Shown here one piece after another: positions 8,366-15,554 of a stretch of DNA of 64,000 bases; positions within the stretch are counted from its first letter, which is position 1; the number at the start of each line of letters is the position of its first letter. Under the pieces are notes generated by a model. The model was not told the DNA's origin and did not search any database. It saw nothing but the letters and a program-made list of their open reading frames with translations. Source of the DNA: Clostridiales bacterium (GTDB taxonomy: Bacteria; Bacillota; Clostridia; Saccharofermentanales; Saccharofermentanaceae); contig JAFSPU010000003.1 of the NCBI GenBank assembly GCA_017451265.1, positions 1-64,000 on the forward strand, read 5' to 3'. The position numbers were made by a program, and so were the translations under genes.

Positions 8366-10458
8366 TTCTTATGTACCTCCTTATGCGGTATGCAGGACTT
8401 CATATCCCACGTAGTTCTTATGATCAAACCGTCAAAGATCAAAAGCATCGACGGCAGCAGTGTAAGCACGATTACCATGGAAAGAAGCGCGCCCCTTGAA
8501 AGCAGCAGGCAGATCGAGCTTATGAGGTCGATGTCGGAGTAAACTGCAACGCCTACAGTAGCCGCAAAGAAGCCGAGTGCTGAGGAGAATACCGAATGGA
8601 TCGAAGTCTTAACGGCATTGGCAACGGCTGTTTTCGCGTTGGCACCTGCGATGCGCTCCGTCTTGTAACGGTTGGTGAGAAGTATTGCGTAGTCTATGGT
8701 GGCGCCGAGCTGTATCGTTCCCACGCAGATGGATGCAATGAACGGCAGCGTGGACCCCGTGTAGTACGAGATTGACATGTTGATGTAGATCGCAAGCTCT
8801 ACCACTGACACGAGGATCACAGGAAGCGAGCCAGACTTAAGCACGAAGAGGATCAGCAGGAAGATCGCGCCGATACTTACCAGACTTACGATCTTGAAGT
8901 CACGGTCAGTGATCTCGATCAGGTCCTTGGTAGCCGGAGCCTCACCGACAAACATGGAAGTCGGATCGTAACGCTTGATTATGTTCTGGATCTGATCACA
9001 CTGAGCATTGATCTCGTCAGTCGCAACCTGATATGCGGAAGAGACTACGATGAGCTTCCAGCTTCCGCTCTGAAGCTTTGAAACTGCATCAGCAGGAATG
9101 ATCTCATCCGGCACGAGTGAACCTACAACTGAATCAAGTCCGAGTGCGAAGTTGACTCCTTCTACACTCTTGATCTCATCGAGCATCTCTCTTGTCTGTC
9201 TTGAGGACATATCCGAATCCACAAGGATCATGGATACTGAAGAGATGTCGTAGTTTTCCTCAAGAGCCTCATTCGCCTGCACGGAACCAAGAGTTGCTGG
9301 AAGGCTTGAGTCAAGCTTGTAGTAAACATTAAGTCTCGTGTAGCCGTAGATCGCGGGAATCCACAGGAGAAGCAGGAGCACCGCGGTTACCACATATCTT
9401 TTTGAAATGAAACCGGACAGCAGGTCACCCTTGAAGTTCAGCGTCTTATGATGAGTCTTTTGGATGGCCTTGTCGCACAGAAGGATGAGCGAAGGCAGGA
9501 TAGTTACGCAGCAGATTACGCCGAGCACAACGCCCTTTGCCATAACGACACCCATATCGAGACCGAGAGTGAATGTCATGAAACACATTGCCAGGAAGCC
9601 TGCGATAGTCGTGAGGGAGGAACCCGTTACGGAAGTGATCGTGGCTGCGATGGCGTTGGCCATGGCTTCCTTGTTGTCGGAGAACTTTGCCTTCTGCTCC
9701 ATGTAGCTGTTGTAAAGGAAGATGGAGTAGTCCATCGTTACGGCAAGCTGCAGGATAGCAACGAGCGCCATGGTGATGAACGAGATCTCACCTTTTATAA
9801 AATTAGTTCCGAGATTATAGATGATCGAAATACCGATATCGATCAGAAAGATAATCGGAACCAGGAAAGAGTCTGTCATAAGGAACAGGACTACCAGGGC
9901 GAGTGCAACTGCGATAACCGTGTAGATAGGAGTCTGCTCGGCAACAAGATCCTTGGTATCAGTTACTACGGCAGCCATGCTGGAAAGCAGGCACTTTGTA
10001 CCGGCGATCTTTCTTATCTGACCTATCGCCTCCATCGTCTCATCTGCAGAGCTCGTAGTATCAAAGAAGATAAACATCAGGCAACCGTCGCCGTTTTTGG
10101 ATGTGAATACATCCTGAACTTCTGCCGGCATCATTTCGATCGGGATCTGCCCGTCAGTCAATGAACTGTAAGAGATAACATCGGCTACATGATCCACAGC
10201 CATGACGCTCTCCCTCATCTCTATCTGCTCTCTTGTACTAAGGCCGTCGCAGACGAATATACCGTACGCGCCCTTACCGAAGTCATTTAGCAGAACATCC
10301 TGTCCCTGCATTGTCTCGATATCATCCGGAAGATAATACAGGATATCGTAATTGATACGAGTATTAAGGAATCCGATGGCGGACGGGATCAGCAGGAGCA
10401 GTGCCAGGATCAGTATCATATATCTTGATCTGACTATCTGCTTTCCGAACTTAAGCAT
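8353..10458 (-). CDS. MMPL/RND family exporter
   Basis: This is a 701-residue RND-superfamily transporter of the MMPL type found in Gram-positives. It has two repeated halves, each with one helix, an extracytoplasmic loop domain and five more helices. The proton-relay Asp residues are visible in LAVTMDYSIFLYN and LGATIDYAILLTNRY. It likely exports a lipid or hydrophobic compound with proton antiport. I choose the ATG at 10458, with AGAGGTGA eight bases upstream. The longer frame would start inside a TetR operator. It is the first gene of an operon with the heptad-repeat protein, transcribed divergently from the tetR gene. Confidence 0.88.
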   Translation of the reverse strand: MLKFGKQIVRSRYMILILALLLLIPSAIGFLNTRINYDILYYLPDDIETMQGQDVLLNDFGKGAYGIFVCDGLSTREQIEMRESVMAVDHVADVISYSSLTDGQIPIEMMPAEVQDVFTSKNGDGCLMFIFFDTTSSADETMEAIGQIRKIAGTKCLLSSMAAVVTDTKDLVAEQTPIYTVIAVALALVVLFLMTDSFLVPIIFLIDIGISIIYNLGTNFIKGEISFITMALVAILQLAVTMDYSIFLYNSYMEQKAKFSDNKEAMANAIAATITSVTGSSLTTIAGFLAMCFMTFTLGLDMGVVMAKGVVLGVICCVTILPSLILLCDKAIQKTHHKTLNFKGDLLSGFISKRYVVTAVLLLLLWIPAIYGYTRLNVYYKLDSSLPATLGSVQANEALEENYDISSVSMILVDSDMSSRQTREMLDEIKSVEGVNFALGLDSVVGSLVPDEIIPADAVSKLQSGSWKLIVVSSAYQVATDEINAQCDQIQNIIKRYDPTSMFVGEAPATKDLIEITDRDFKIVSLVSIGAIFLLILFVLKSGSLPVILVSVVELAIYINMSISYYTGSTLPFIASICVGTIQLGATIDYAILLTNRYKTERIAGANAKTAVANAVKTSIHSVFSSALGFFAATVGVAVYSDIDLISSICLLLSRGALLSMVIVLTLLPSMLLIFDGLIIRTTWDMKSCIPHKEVHKKCYQ

Positions 10459-10481
10459 TATCAATTCACCTCTCTTGTTTT

Positions 10482-10566
10482 TGACCATCGGTCATTTTCT
10501 GAACTTATGATAGCACTTTTTGACTGTCGGTCAATAATTTTCAGTCAATTTCTTGACCGCTGGTCA
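10482..10566. promoter_or_regulatory. Three TetR-type operators (13-bp palindromes)
   Basis: Near-identical dyads of form TGACYnnYGGTCA occur at 10482-10494 (TGACCATCGGTCA), 10521-10533 (TGACTGTCGGTCA) and 10554-10566 (TGACCGCTGGTCA). Two are flanked by T...A to give TTGAC...GTCAA. They lie in the intergenic region between the exporter operon and tetR. The middle dyad covers the -35 of the exporter promoter, the right one covers the -35 of tetR, and the left one lies just past the exporter start site. This fits repression of both directions by the adjacent TetR protein. Confidence 0.85.
10507..10534 (-). promoter_or_regulatory. Promoter of the exporter operon
   Basis: On the minus strand TTGACC (10529-10534) and TATCAT (10507-10512) are spaced by 16 bases. 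The -35 forms half of the middle palindromic operator. Confidence 0.65.
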
Positions 10567-10581
10567 AATTTTGTGTAAACT
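10553..10581 (+). promoter_or_regulatory. Promoter of tetR-nnrE-fliB
   Basis: TTGACC (10553-10558) and TAAACT (10576-10581) are spaced by 17 bases. The -35 is part of the rightmost palindrome, which predicts autorepression. Confidence 0.55.
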
Positions 10582-10612
10582 CACCAAAAAGCCTGTAAGC
10601 AAGGGGTTTATT

Positions 10613-11236
10613 ATGGGAAAAGCTGAAGACAACAAAAGACTTAAGCGTAATACTTTACTGTCCAAGTCTTATGATCTGTTTACCACTAAGGGCATAACAG
10701 ACACTTCCATATCCGACATCGTAAACAGCGCCGGAGTAGCCAAGGGCACCTTCTACTTCTACTTCAAGGATAAGCAGGATATCATCGACCATCTTATTGC
10801 CCGCAAATCCGAAGCTATTCTCATAAATGCAGTTAATAATCTTGATAAGAAGAAAAAGAATGATCCTGAGATCTCAACTGTAGATCAGATCATCGTTATT
10901 GCAGATTCGGTCGTTACGGATCTTTCCAAGGATCCGAGGCTCGTGCGCTTTTTAAACAGGAACTTAAACTTCGGCTTCTATCAGAAAGCCATCACCGACG
11001 ATACACTCATAAGCTCCGTCAATGTCCGCGAGGAATACGAGAACATCCTTCACAGCAACGGCGCACAGTGGAAAGACGAACCCATAATGCTCTACACGCT
11101 TATTGAGTTTATCAGTTCCACTGCGCACACGGTGATACTTGAAGGCACCCCCTGCGATCTGGATTCCTACAAGCCGTACATGTTCGACTGTATCCGTAAG
11201 ATCTGCGAAGTATTCGCGCTGGAGCCGGAAGCATGA
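10613..11236 (+). CDS. TetR family transcriptional regulator
   Basis: This 207-residue protein has a TetR-type N-terminal HTH: a first helix region LLSKSYDLFTTKGITDTSISDIVNSAGVAKGTFYFYFKDK (spanning about residues 15-55). It is followed by an alpha-helical ligand-sensing domain of about 150 residues with no recognisable specificity. The start is set at the ATG at 10613, where AAGGGG lies seven bases upstream. A TTG-initiated extension of 20 codons falls inside the operator and promoter and is rejected. It most likely represses itself and the divergent MMPL exporter through three palindromic operators, released by an unknown ligand. Its stop overlaps the nnrE start by four bases. Confidence 0.9.
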   Translation: MGKAEDNKRLKRNTLLSKSYDLFTTKGITDTSISDIVNSAGVAKGTFYFYFKDKQDIIDHLIARKSEAILINAVNNLDKKKKNDPEISTVDQIIVIADSVVTDLSKDPRLVRFLNRNLNFGFYQKAITDDTLISSVNVREEYENILHSNGAQWKDEPIMLYTLIEFISSTAHTVILEGTPCDLDSYKPYMFDCIRKICEVFALEPEA

Positions 11237-11898
11237 GCACGGAAGTAATCTCAGGCACAGACTCGAAAAAAGCTGACCGTTACGCAATTGACGTGCTCGG
11301 CATACCTTCACTCACCCTGATGGAAACAGCTTCTTCCAAGGCTGCCGCACACATCGTAAGCCGTTTCCCGTCTTCATCCGTAACTGTACTTTCAGGCACG
11401 GGCAATAACGGCGCCGACGGCATCTGCATTGCGAGGCTTCTTACAGAAAACAGTAAGTTTACCGGCACGGTACAGGCTGTGGTCTCAGGTAATCTCGAGC
11501 ATGCAAGCTGGGAGTTTCTTCACCAGCTCGCGCAATACAAGCGCATCGGCGGCAAGCTTACTTACTACAAAACCGGTGATGCCCTTCCCCCTTCAGATGT
11601 ACTCGTTGATGCAGTATTCGGCATCGGTCTTCTGTCGCCGCTTAGAGAAGATAAAAAAGAACTGCTTATGAAGGCCGACAGCATGCATTATTTGCACGTC
11701 GTCGCCGTTGATATACCTTCAGGCATCAATTCTGATACAGGCGAGCTTATGGGCGCAGGCATACGTGCTGAGGTCACCGTCACATTCGGCAGGAACAAGA
11801 CCGGCCTCATCACAGGCGAAGGCAGAGACTACGCAGGCGAAGTAATTGTCGAAGACATAGGAATACCGGAAGAAGCTTATGACCACGCACTTTCCTGA
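11233..11898 (+). CDS. nnrE: NAD(P)H-hydrate epimerase domain protein (YjeF N-domain only)
   Basis: This 221-residue protein matches the YjeF N-terminal domain, which epimerises the R and S forms of damaged NAD(P)H hydrates. Motifs visible are GTGNNGADG near residue 55 (family GNNGGDG, with one Gly to Ala change), DAVFGIGL near residue 120 and AVDIPSGINSDTG near residue 155. In most Clostridia this domain is fused to the ADP-dependent dehydratase NnrD; here it stands alone and no nnrD is in the window. The start codon overlaps tetR by four bases, so it belongs to the TetR-controlled operon. Confidence 0.85.
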   Translation: MSTEVISGTDSKKADRYAIDVLGIPSLTLMETASSKAAAHIVSRFPSSSVTVLSGTGNNGADGICIARLLTENSKFTGTVQAVVSGNLEHASWEFLHQLAQYKRIGGKLTYYKTGDALPPSDVLVDAVFGIGLLSPLREDKKELLMKADSMHYLHVVAVDIPSGINSDTGELMGAGIRAEVTVTFGRNKTGLITGEGRDYAGEVIVEDIGIPEEAYDHALS

Positions 11899-12676
11899 TT
11901 ACTATAAAGACTTCAAGTGCATCGCCTCACACTGTAAGCACACTTGCTGCGCAGGCTGGGAGATTGATGTTGACGAGGCTTCCCTTGAGCGTTTCATGGC
12001 TGTCCCCGGCATCGCGAGACACATCAAAGACGGCTCCATTGTTTTAGGCGAGGACGAGCGCTGTCCTTTCCTGCGCGAAGACGGTCTGTGCACCATGATA
12101 CTTGAGCACGGCGAGGATTTCCTGTGTGACATCTGTACCGAGCACCCCAGGTTCTATAATGATTTCGAAGACCACACAGAAGGCGGTCTCGGCCTTGTGT
12201 GCGAGGAAGCATGCCGCCTGATCCTCGAGAAAAAGGAAGACTTCACGCTCTGCCCTCCCCTTGAATTACCCGAAGAAATACAGACAGTTTTCGATACGAC
12301 GCGCGCACTGACGGATAGGCTGCATGAGCTTAAGGAGAACATTATCCCTTCCCTTACGCGTGCCTCTTTTATTAACACGCTCGAAGTAATGGACCCTGTA
12401 TGGACCGAGACCATGGACCGGATCATCGCCAATCCGCCGTCATTAGAAGAAGAAAATGCGGCCATCGACAGCGACAGCCGCAGATTCTCTAATTTCTGTG
12501 CTTATCTTCTCTACAGATATCCGTGTGCGGCGGGTTTTGCCGCTGAAGCTACATACCTTCTCGCAGATCTGGTGTTACGAGGAACTGACATGCTTGAAGC
12601 CGCCAGACTGTTCTCGGGAGAGATTGAGTATTCCGATATCAATATAGAGAAAGCAATAGAAGAATTCTCTTTCTGA
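11879..12676 (+). CDS. FliB-like lysine-N-methylase family protein
   Basis: This 265-residue protein opens with the cysteine-rich region of the FliB flagellin lysine-N-methylase family: FKCIASHCKHTCCAGWEIDVD, then ERCPFLREDGLCTMILEHG and FLCDICTEHPRFYN. These give at least eight conserved Cys residues in the first 115, likely holding an iron-sulfur or metal site. FliB proteins methylate lysines on flagellin. The homologue is shorter than the usual roughly 400 residues, and no flagellar gene is in the window, so another protein may be the target. It overlaps nnrE by 20 bases and ends two bases from the convergent lipoprotein gene. Confidence 0.8.
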   Translation: MTTHFPDYYKDFKCIASHCKHTCCAGWEIDVDEASLERFMAVPGIARHIKDGSIVLGEDERCPFLREDGLCTMILEHGEDFLCDICTEHPRFYNDFEDHTEGGLGLVCEEACRLILEKKEDFTLCPPLELPEEIQTVFDTTRALTDRLHELKENIIPSLTRASFINTLEVMDPVWTETMDRIIANPPSLEEENAAIDSDSRRFSNFCAYLLYRYPCAAGFAAEATYLLADLVLRGTDMLEAARLFSGEIEYSDINIEKAIEEFSF

Positions 12677-12678
12677 CC

Positions 12679-14649
12679 TTAGAACGAACCTTCCGTGTAG
12701 TCGACAGTATATTCAGCTATAAGGCTGCCGTCACCGTCATACAGCATGAACGTCTCTTCATTCCATCCGCAGAAGCAGCCGTCAACAGCGGTGAGATTAT
12801 AAAAAACTTCATCTGACTGGAAGATAACGTCACCGTCAGGCAGACTGCAGACATTCATAACGCCGTCATCTATGTAGACAAAATACAGTTCGCCGCTGAT
12901 CTCATCAATGACCTCATATTCATAACCTTCACCGCTTAATATAAGATTCAGAGAGCCGTCATAGACACGCCACAAATTATCAGGATTGTTTCCGTCGCTC
13001 AGGTTATCCGAGAATAAGTATCCGCAGGTGAATGTATATGAGAACAATCCGTCCTCACAGGCAAGAGTATCACCGGTATTAAGATTAATGATGTATCCGT
13101 CATCTTCATAGGAGCGGAAGTACATATCCCCTTCCCCGTAATCATACCAGTCGCGAAGATAAGAACCGTCACTCAGGTCTATATTCCCTGCATCACAAAC
13201 AAACTGAAGGTCCTGATCATATATAGTCGTATTACCGTCCTCACAGATCGCGATATGTCCGAATGAAGCGAACACGTCCATACCAAAGCCGCCGGGAACG
13301 GAATTTACAACTTCCCAATCAATATCATAAACACAGATCTCATCACCGGATGCGAGAAGGTATCTGTAAGGTGTCACGATACTGCCGTAAGCTGCGTTGT
13401 CGCTTACTATCACTTCTCCGTCCAGATTATAGACTGTAACTCCGTCTCCGCCTATTCCCTGTTCGATGATCACATCACCGAACACATAAGTCTTCATATC
13501 ACCTGCGGCGTTATCGTCATAAAGGACATCTCCGGTCTCGGTATCGATAAGGATCTTGTGATAATAGAACGCACTTCTGTTTACTATAATGGCTCTGTTA
13601 CCGTTCAGATAGCATACTGACAGCTGTGCGCCTGATGCTGTGTAAGGAAGCTGATCGGGATCGATCGTAATATCGCACTCATCAACAGTCTCAAGCTCTG
13701 CATTAAGACTGACGACATGAAGCGTACCATTCAGATATTCAGTCGCATAGAAACTTACTCCGCAGGCCTCCTCAGGAGATACAGACCAAAGACCGTCATA
13801 CTTAAGCTCGGTGAACAGAGATCCGTCTGCACTTAGGACACCATACTTAGTTAATCCCTGTGATGTACGTCTCAGGATGTATGCATCTGCCCCGGCACAA
13901 TATGCACTCATATCGAAATAAGGGCCGCACACTTCTTCACCGTCAAGATTGATAAGCCTGAATACGCAGGTATTATTCTCAGGCGTATATGCGTCTTCAT
14001 AGTATTCCGCAACGCAAGGCAGGATTCTGCCGTAATCAGCAGGAACATAATCTATCTGAATAACTGCTGAAGCAGGTGCATCACCCGGTTCTACAGGTTC
14101 GTCGACTACCGTCTCGGGACAAAGCTGTAATTCACACTCAAGTTCAGACCAGGAATCAGAAGAAGCATCATAGACTTGTGAATAATGCTCAATACAGTCT
14201 CCGCCCGTGCAGTCTGCCGTCATGATACCGTCGCTTATATTAAAGTGATAAGGAGTTCCGACTGAGATTGAAAAAGCGCTTAAGTCGTCCCAGTCTATAT
14301 CTTCAACATCAAAGCTGAAAGTCATCTCTTCGGCATTTATCTCAATATCTTCTCCGTTTACGGTAACTCTCTCGTCACCGCAGGTAAAAAATACAGCATT
14401 ACGGCTATTAAAGCTCTCACGCTCAAAAATTCCGCTTACACCCTCGGGATAATCTTTATCAAAGACATAATCCTCATCAAAGAGCATCGTCATCCTTCCG
14501 TCATCGAGATAAAGACCTTCAAATCCCAACATATTATCCGGGTTACAGCTGAAGATCTCCTCGCCATAGTCGTATGCTCCGCCTTTTCCGCATCCTGAAA
14601 GCAACGATGCAGCAAGAAGCACAGTCACAATCACCGCAGTTTTCTTCAT
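12679..14649 (-). CDS. Large secreted lipoprotein, likely beta-propeller
   Basis: This 656-residue protein has a lipoprotein signal peptide with lipobox LLSGC (Cys20), so it should be anchored to the outer face of the membrane. The mature part is acidic and rich in Tyr, Asp and Gly. From about residue 200 it has repeated strand-turn-strand units such as TGDVLYDD, GDTLACEDG and DGDVIFQSD. This pattern suggests a beta-propeller of WG- or PQQ-like blades. I recognise no named family. The start at 14649 is chosen for GGAGGTG just upstream, rather than an upstream ATG. It seems monocistronic and ends against fliB with no room for a terminator. Confidence 0.7.
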   Translation of the reverse strand: MKKTAVIVTVLLAASLLSGCGKGGAYDYGEEIFSCNPDNMLGFEGLYLDDGRMTMLFDEDYVFDKDYPEGVSGIFERESFNSRNAVFFTCGDERVTVNGEDIEINAEEMTFSFDVEDIDWDDLSAFSISVGTPYHFNISDGIMTADCTGGDCIEHYSQVYDASSDSWSELECELQLCPETVVDEPVEPGDAPASAVIQIDYVPADYGRILPCVAEYYEDAYTPENNTCVFRLINLDGEEVCGPYFDMSAYCAGADAYILRRTSQGLTKYGVLSADGSLFTELKYDGLWSVSPEEACGVSFYATEYLNGTLHVVSLNAELETVDECDITIDPDQLPYTASGAQLSVCYLNGNRAIIVNRSAFYYHKILIDTETGDVLYDDNAAGDMKTYVFGDVIIEQGIGGDGVTVYNLDGEVIVSDNAAYGSIVTPYRYLLASGDEICVYDIDWEVVNSVPGGFGMDVFASFGHIAICEDGNTTIYDQDLQFVCDAGNIDLSDGSYLRDWYDYGEGDMYFRSYEDDGYIINLNTGDTLACEDGLFSYTFTCGYLFSDNLSDGNNPDNLWRVYDGSLNLILSGEGYEYEVIDEISGELYFVYIDDGVMNVCSLPDGDVIFQSDEVFYNLTAVDGCFCGWNEETFMLYDGDGSLIAEYTVDYTEGSF

Positions 14650-14706
14650 AAACACCTCCGAAACTAATCCTAACAATTAAGACGGTGTTTTCAGGAAAAG
14701 GTCACA

Positions 14707-14928
14707 TTAATTCTGACTGTCATCTTTAGTTTTCTTCACATCTTTAATGGTTCCGTCAGGATACTTGATCTTCATATTGTTAAGCTGATTGGAAAGATTA
14801 CCTACCACCTTCGCACGGTACTCGTTACGAAGCTCGGTCTGCTCTTTCTTCTCCGCCTCATTAAGGCCCTCTGCCTTAGATTTCCTGCTTAATTCATTAA
14901 TGCGCTTAATTAGCTGATCAAACTCCAT
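14707..14928 (-). CDS. DUF896 (YnzC family) small protein
   Basis: This 73-residue cytoplasmic protein of the YnzC/DUF896 family is found across Firmicutes. It is a helical hairpin with the family pattern LIKRINELSRKSKAEGLNEAEK, spanning residues 5-26, then ELRNEYRAK. In Bacillus the family is linked loosely to the SOS/YneA locus, but its function is unknown. AGGAAAGTGT precedes the ATG. Confidence 0.9.
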   Translation of the reverse strand: MEFDQLIKRINELSRKSKAEGLNEAEKKEQTELRNEYRAKVVGNLSNQLNNMKIKYPDGTIKDVKKTKDDSQN

Positions 14929-14994
14929 ACACTTTCCTCATACTTATAATAGATATTCCAACTCATTAGCTATCTGTTGCTTATCTTTTAATAT

Positions 14995-15021
14995 AAAAAC
15001 GGCCGGACAATGTCCGACCGT
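14995..15021 (-). terminator. Terminator of tRNA-Val(GAC)
   Basis: An eleven-base stem (ACGGTCGGACA with TGTCCGGCCGT on the minus strand, one G-T pair) runs directly into TTTTTAT. It lies just downstream of the tRNA. Confidence 0.85.
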
Positions 15022-15027
15022 AACCTA

Positions 15028-15104
15028 TGGTGGATGATACAGGACTCGAACCTGTGACCCCCTGCACGTCAAGCAGGTACTCTAGCCAGCTGAGCTAATC
15101 ATCC
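15028..15104 (-). tRNA. tRNA-Val (anticodon GAC)
   Basis: A 77-base cloverleaf with acceptor GGATGAT/ATCATCC, anticodon stem CCTGC/GCAGG and loop TTGACGT, which gives anticodon GAC. The T arm is ACAGGTTCGAGTCCTGT, and the 3' CCA is encoded. Confidence 0.93.
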
Positions 15105-15115
15105 TCAGCCCGAAG

Positions 15116-15144
15116 ATAATATCATTTATCCGTAATGAATACAA
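15116..15144 (-). promoter_or_regulatory. Promoter of tRNA-Val(GAC)
   Basis: On the minus strand TTGTAT (15139-15144) and TATTAT (15116-15121) are spaced by 17 bases. The -10 lies about 12 bases before the tRNA 5' end. Confidence 0.6.
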
Positions 15145-15171
15145 GTATTACAGCTTTATGCAGAATCATGC

Positions 15172-15229
15172 TTTACATATACCCCCAGTAGGTATATGAT
15201 AAGCATAAACAGATACCCCCACAGGGTAT
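15172..15229 (+). promoter_or_regulatory. Copper operon promoter with two CsoR operators
   Basis: TTTACA (15172-15177) and TATGAT (15195-15200) are spaced by 17 bases. A dyad ATATACC-N7-GGTATAT at 15177-15197 fills the spacer. A second dyad, ATACCC-N5-GGGTAT at 15213-15229, lies just past the predicted start site. Both resemble known C-tract CsoR operators. Apo-CsoR would block polymerase at both, and Cu(I) would release it. Confidence 0.8.
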
Positions 15230-15247
15230 ATCACGAGGTAATGAATC

Positions 15248-15553
15248 ATGGCTAAAGACAACACCTGTCCCCACTGCAACCATAAAGACAGAACTGATGA
15301 TGAGGTAAAAGATCTCATCACCCGCCTTAACAGGATAGAAGGTCAGATCCGCGGCATACATAAGATGGTAGATGAAGGCGCTTATTGCGTTGACATCCTG
15401 ACACAGGTAAATGCGGCCAGATGCTCGCTCAACTCCTTTTCTAAGGTACTCCTCGGAAGCCACATCAAGTCATGCGTTAAAGAAGACGTAATGAACGGTT
15501 CCGAAGAGAAGATCGATGAGCTCGTTGAGCTTTTACAGAAGATGATGAAGTAA
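15248..15553 (+). CDS. csoR: CsoR-type copper-sensing repressor
   Basis: This 101-residue all-helical DUF156 protein represses copper resistance genes and is released by Cu(I). It keeps the CsoR metal ligands: Cys in GAYCVDIL, and His and Cys in GSHIKSC. The RcnR/FrmR-type N-terminal His ligand pattern is not evident. An unusual N-terminal extension, CPHCNHKD, adds two Cys and two His and could be a second metal site. GAGGT upstream sets the start. copA begins one base after its stop, so the two are coupled. Confidence 0.92.
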   Translation: MAKDNTCPHCNHKDRTDDEVKDLITRLNRIEGQIRGIHKMVDEGAYCVDILTQVNAARCSLNSFSKVLLGSHIKSCVKEDVMNGSEEKIDELVELLQKMMK

Positions 15554-15554
15554 T

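Noticed and set aside
9448-10164. Long plus-strand open frame opposite the MMPL gene
   Set aside because: It is a shadow with no family likeness and unnatural composition; the minus-strand exporter has clear family motifs.
10553-10612. A 20-codon N-terminal extension of TetR from a TTG
   Set aside because: It would start inside the rightmost operator and the promoter, while a good ribosome site stands before the ATG at 10613.
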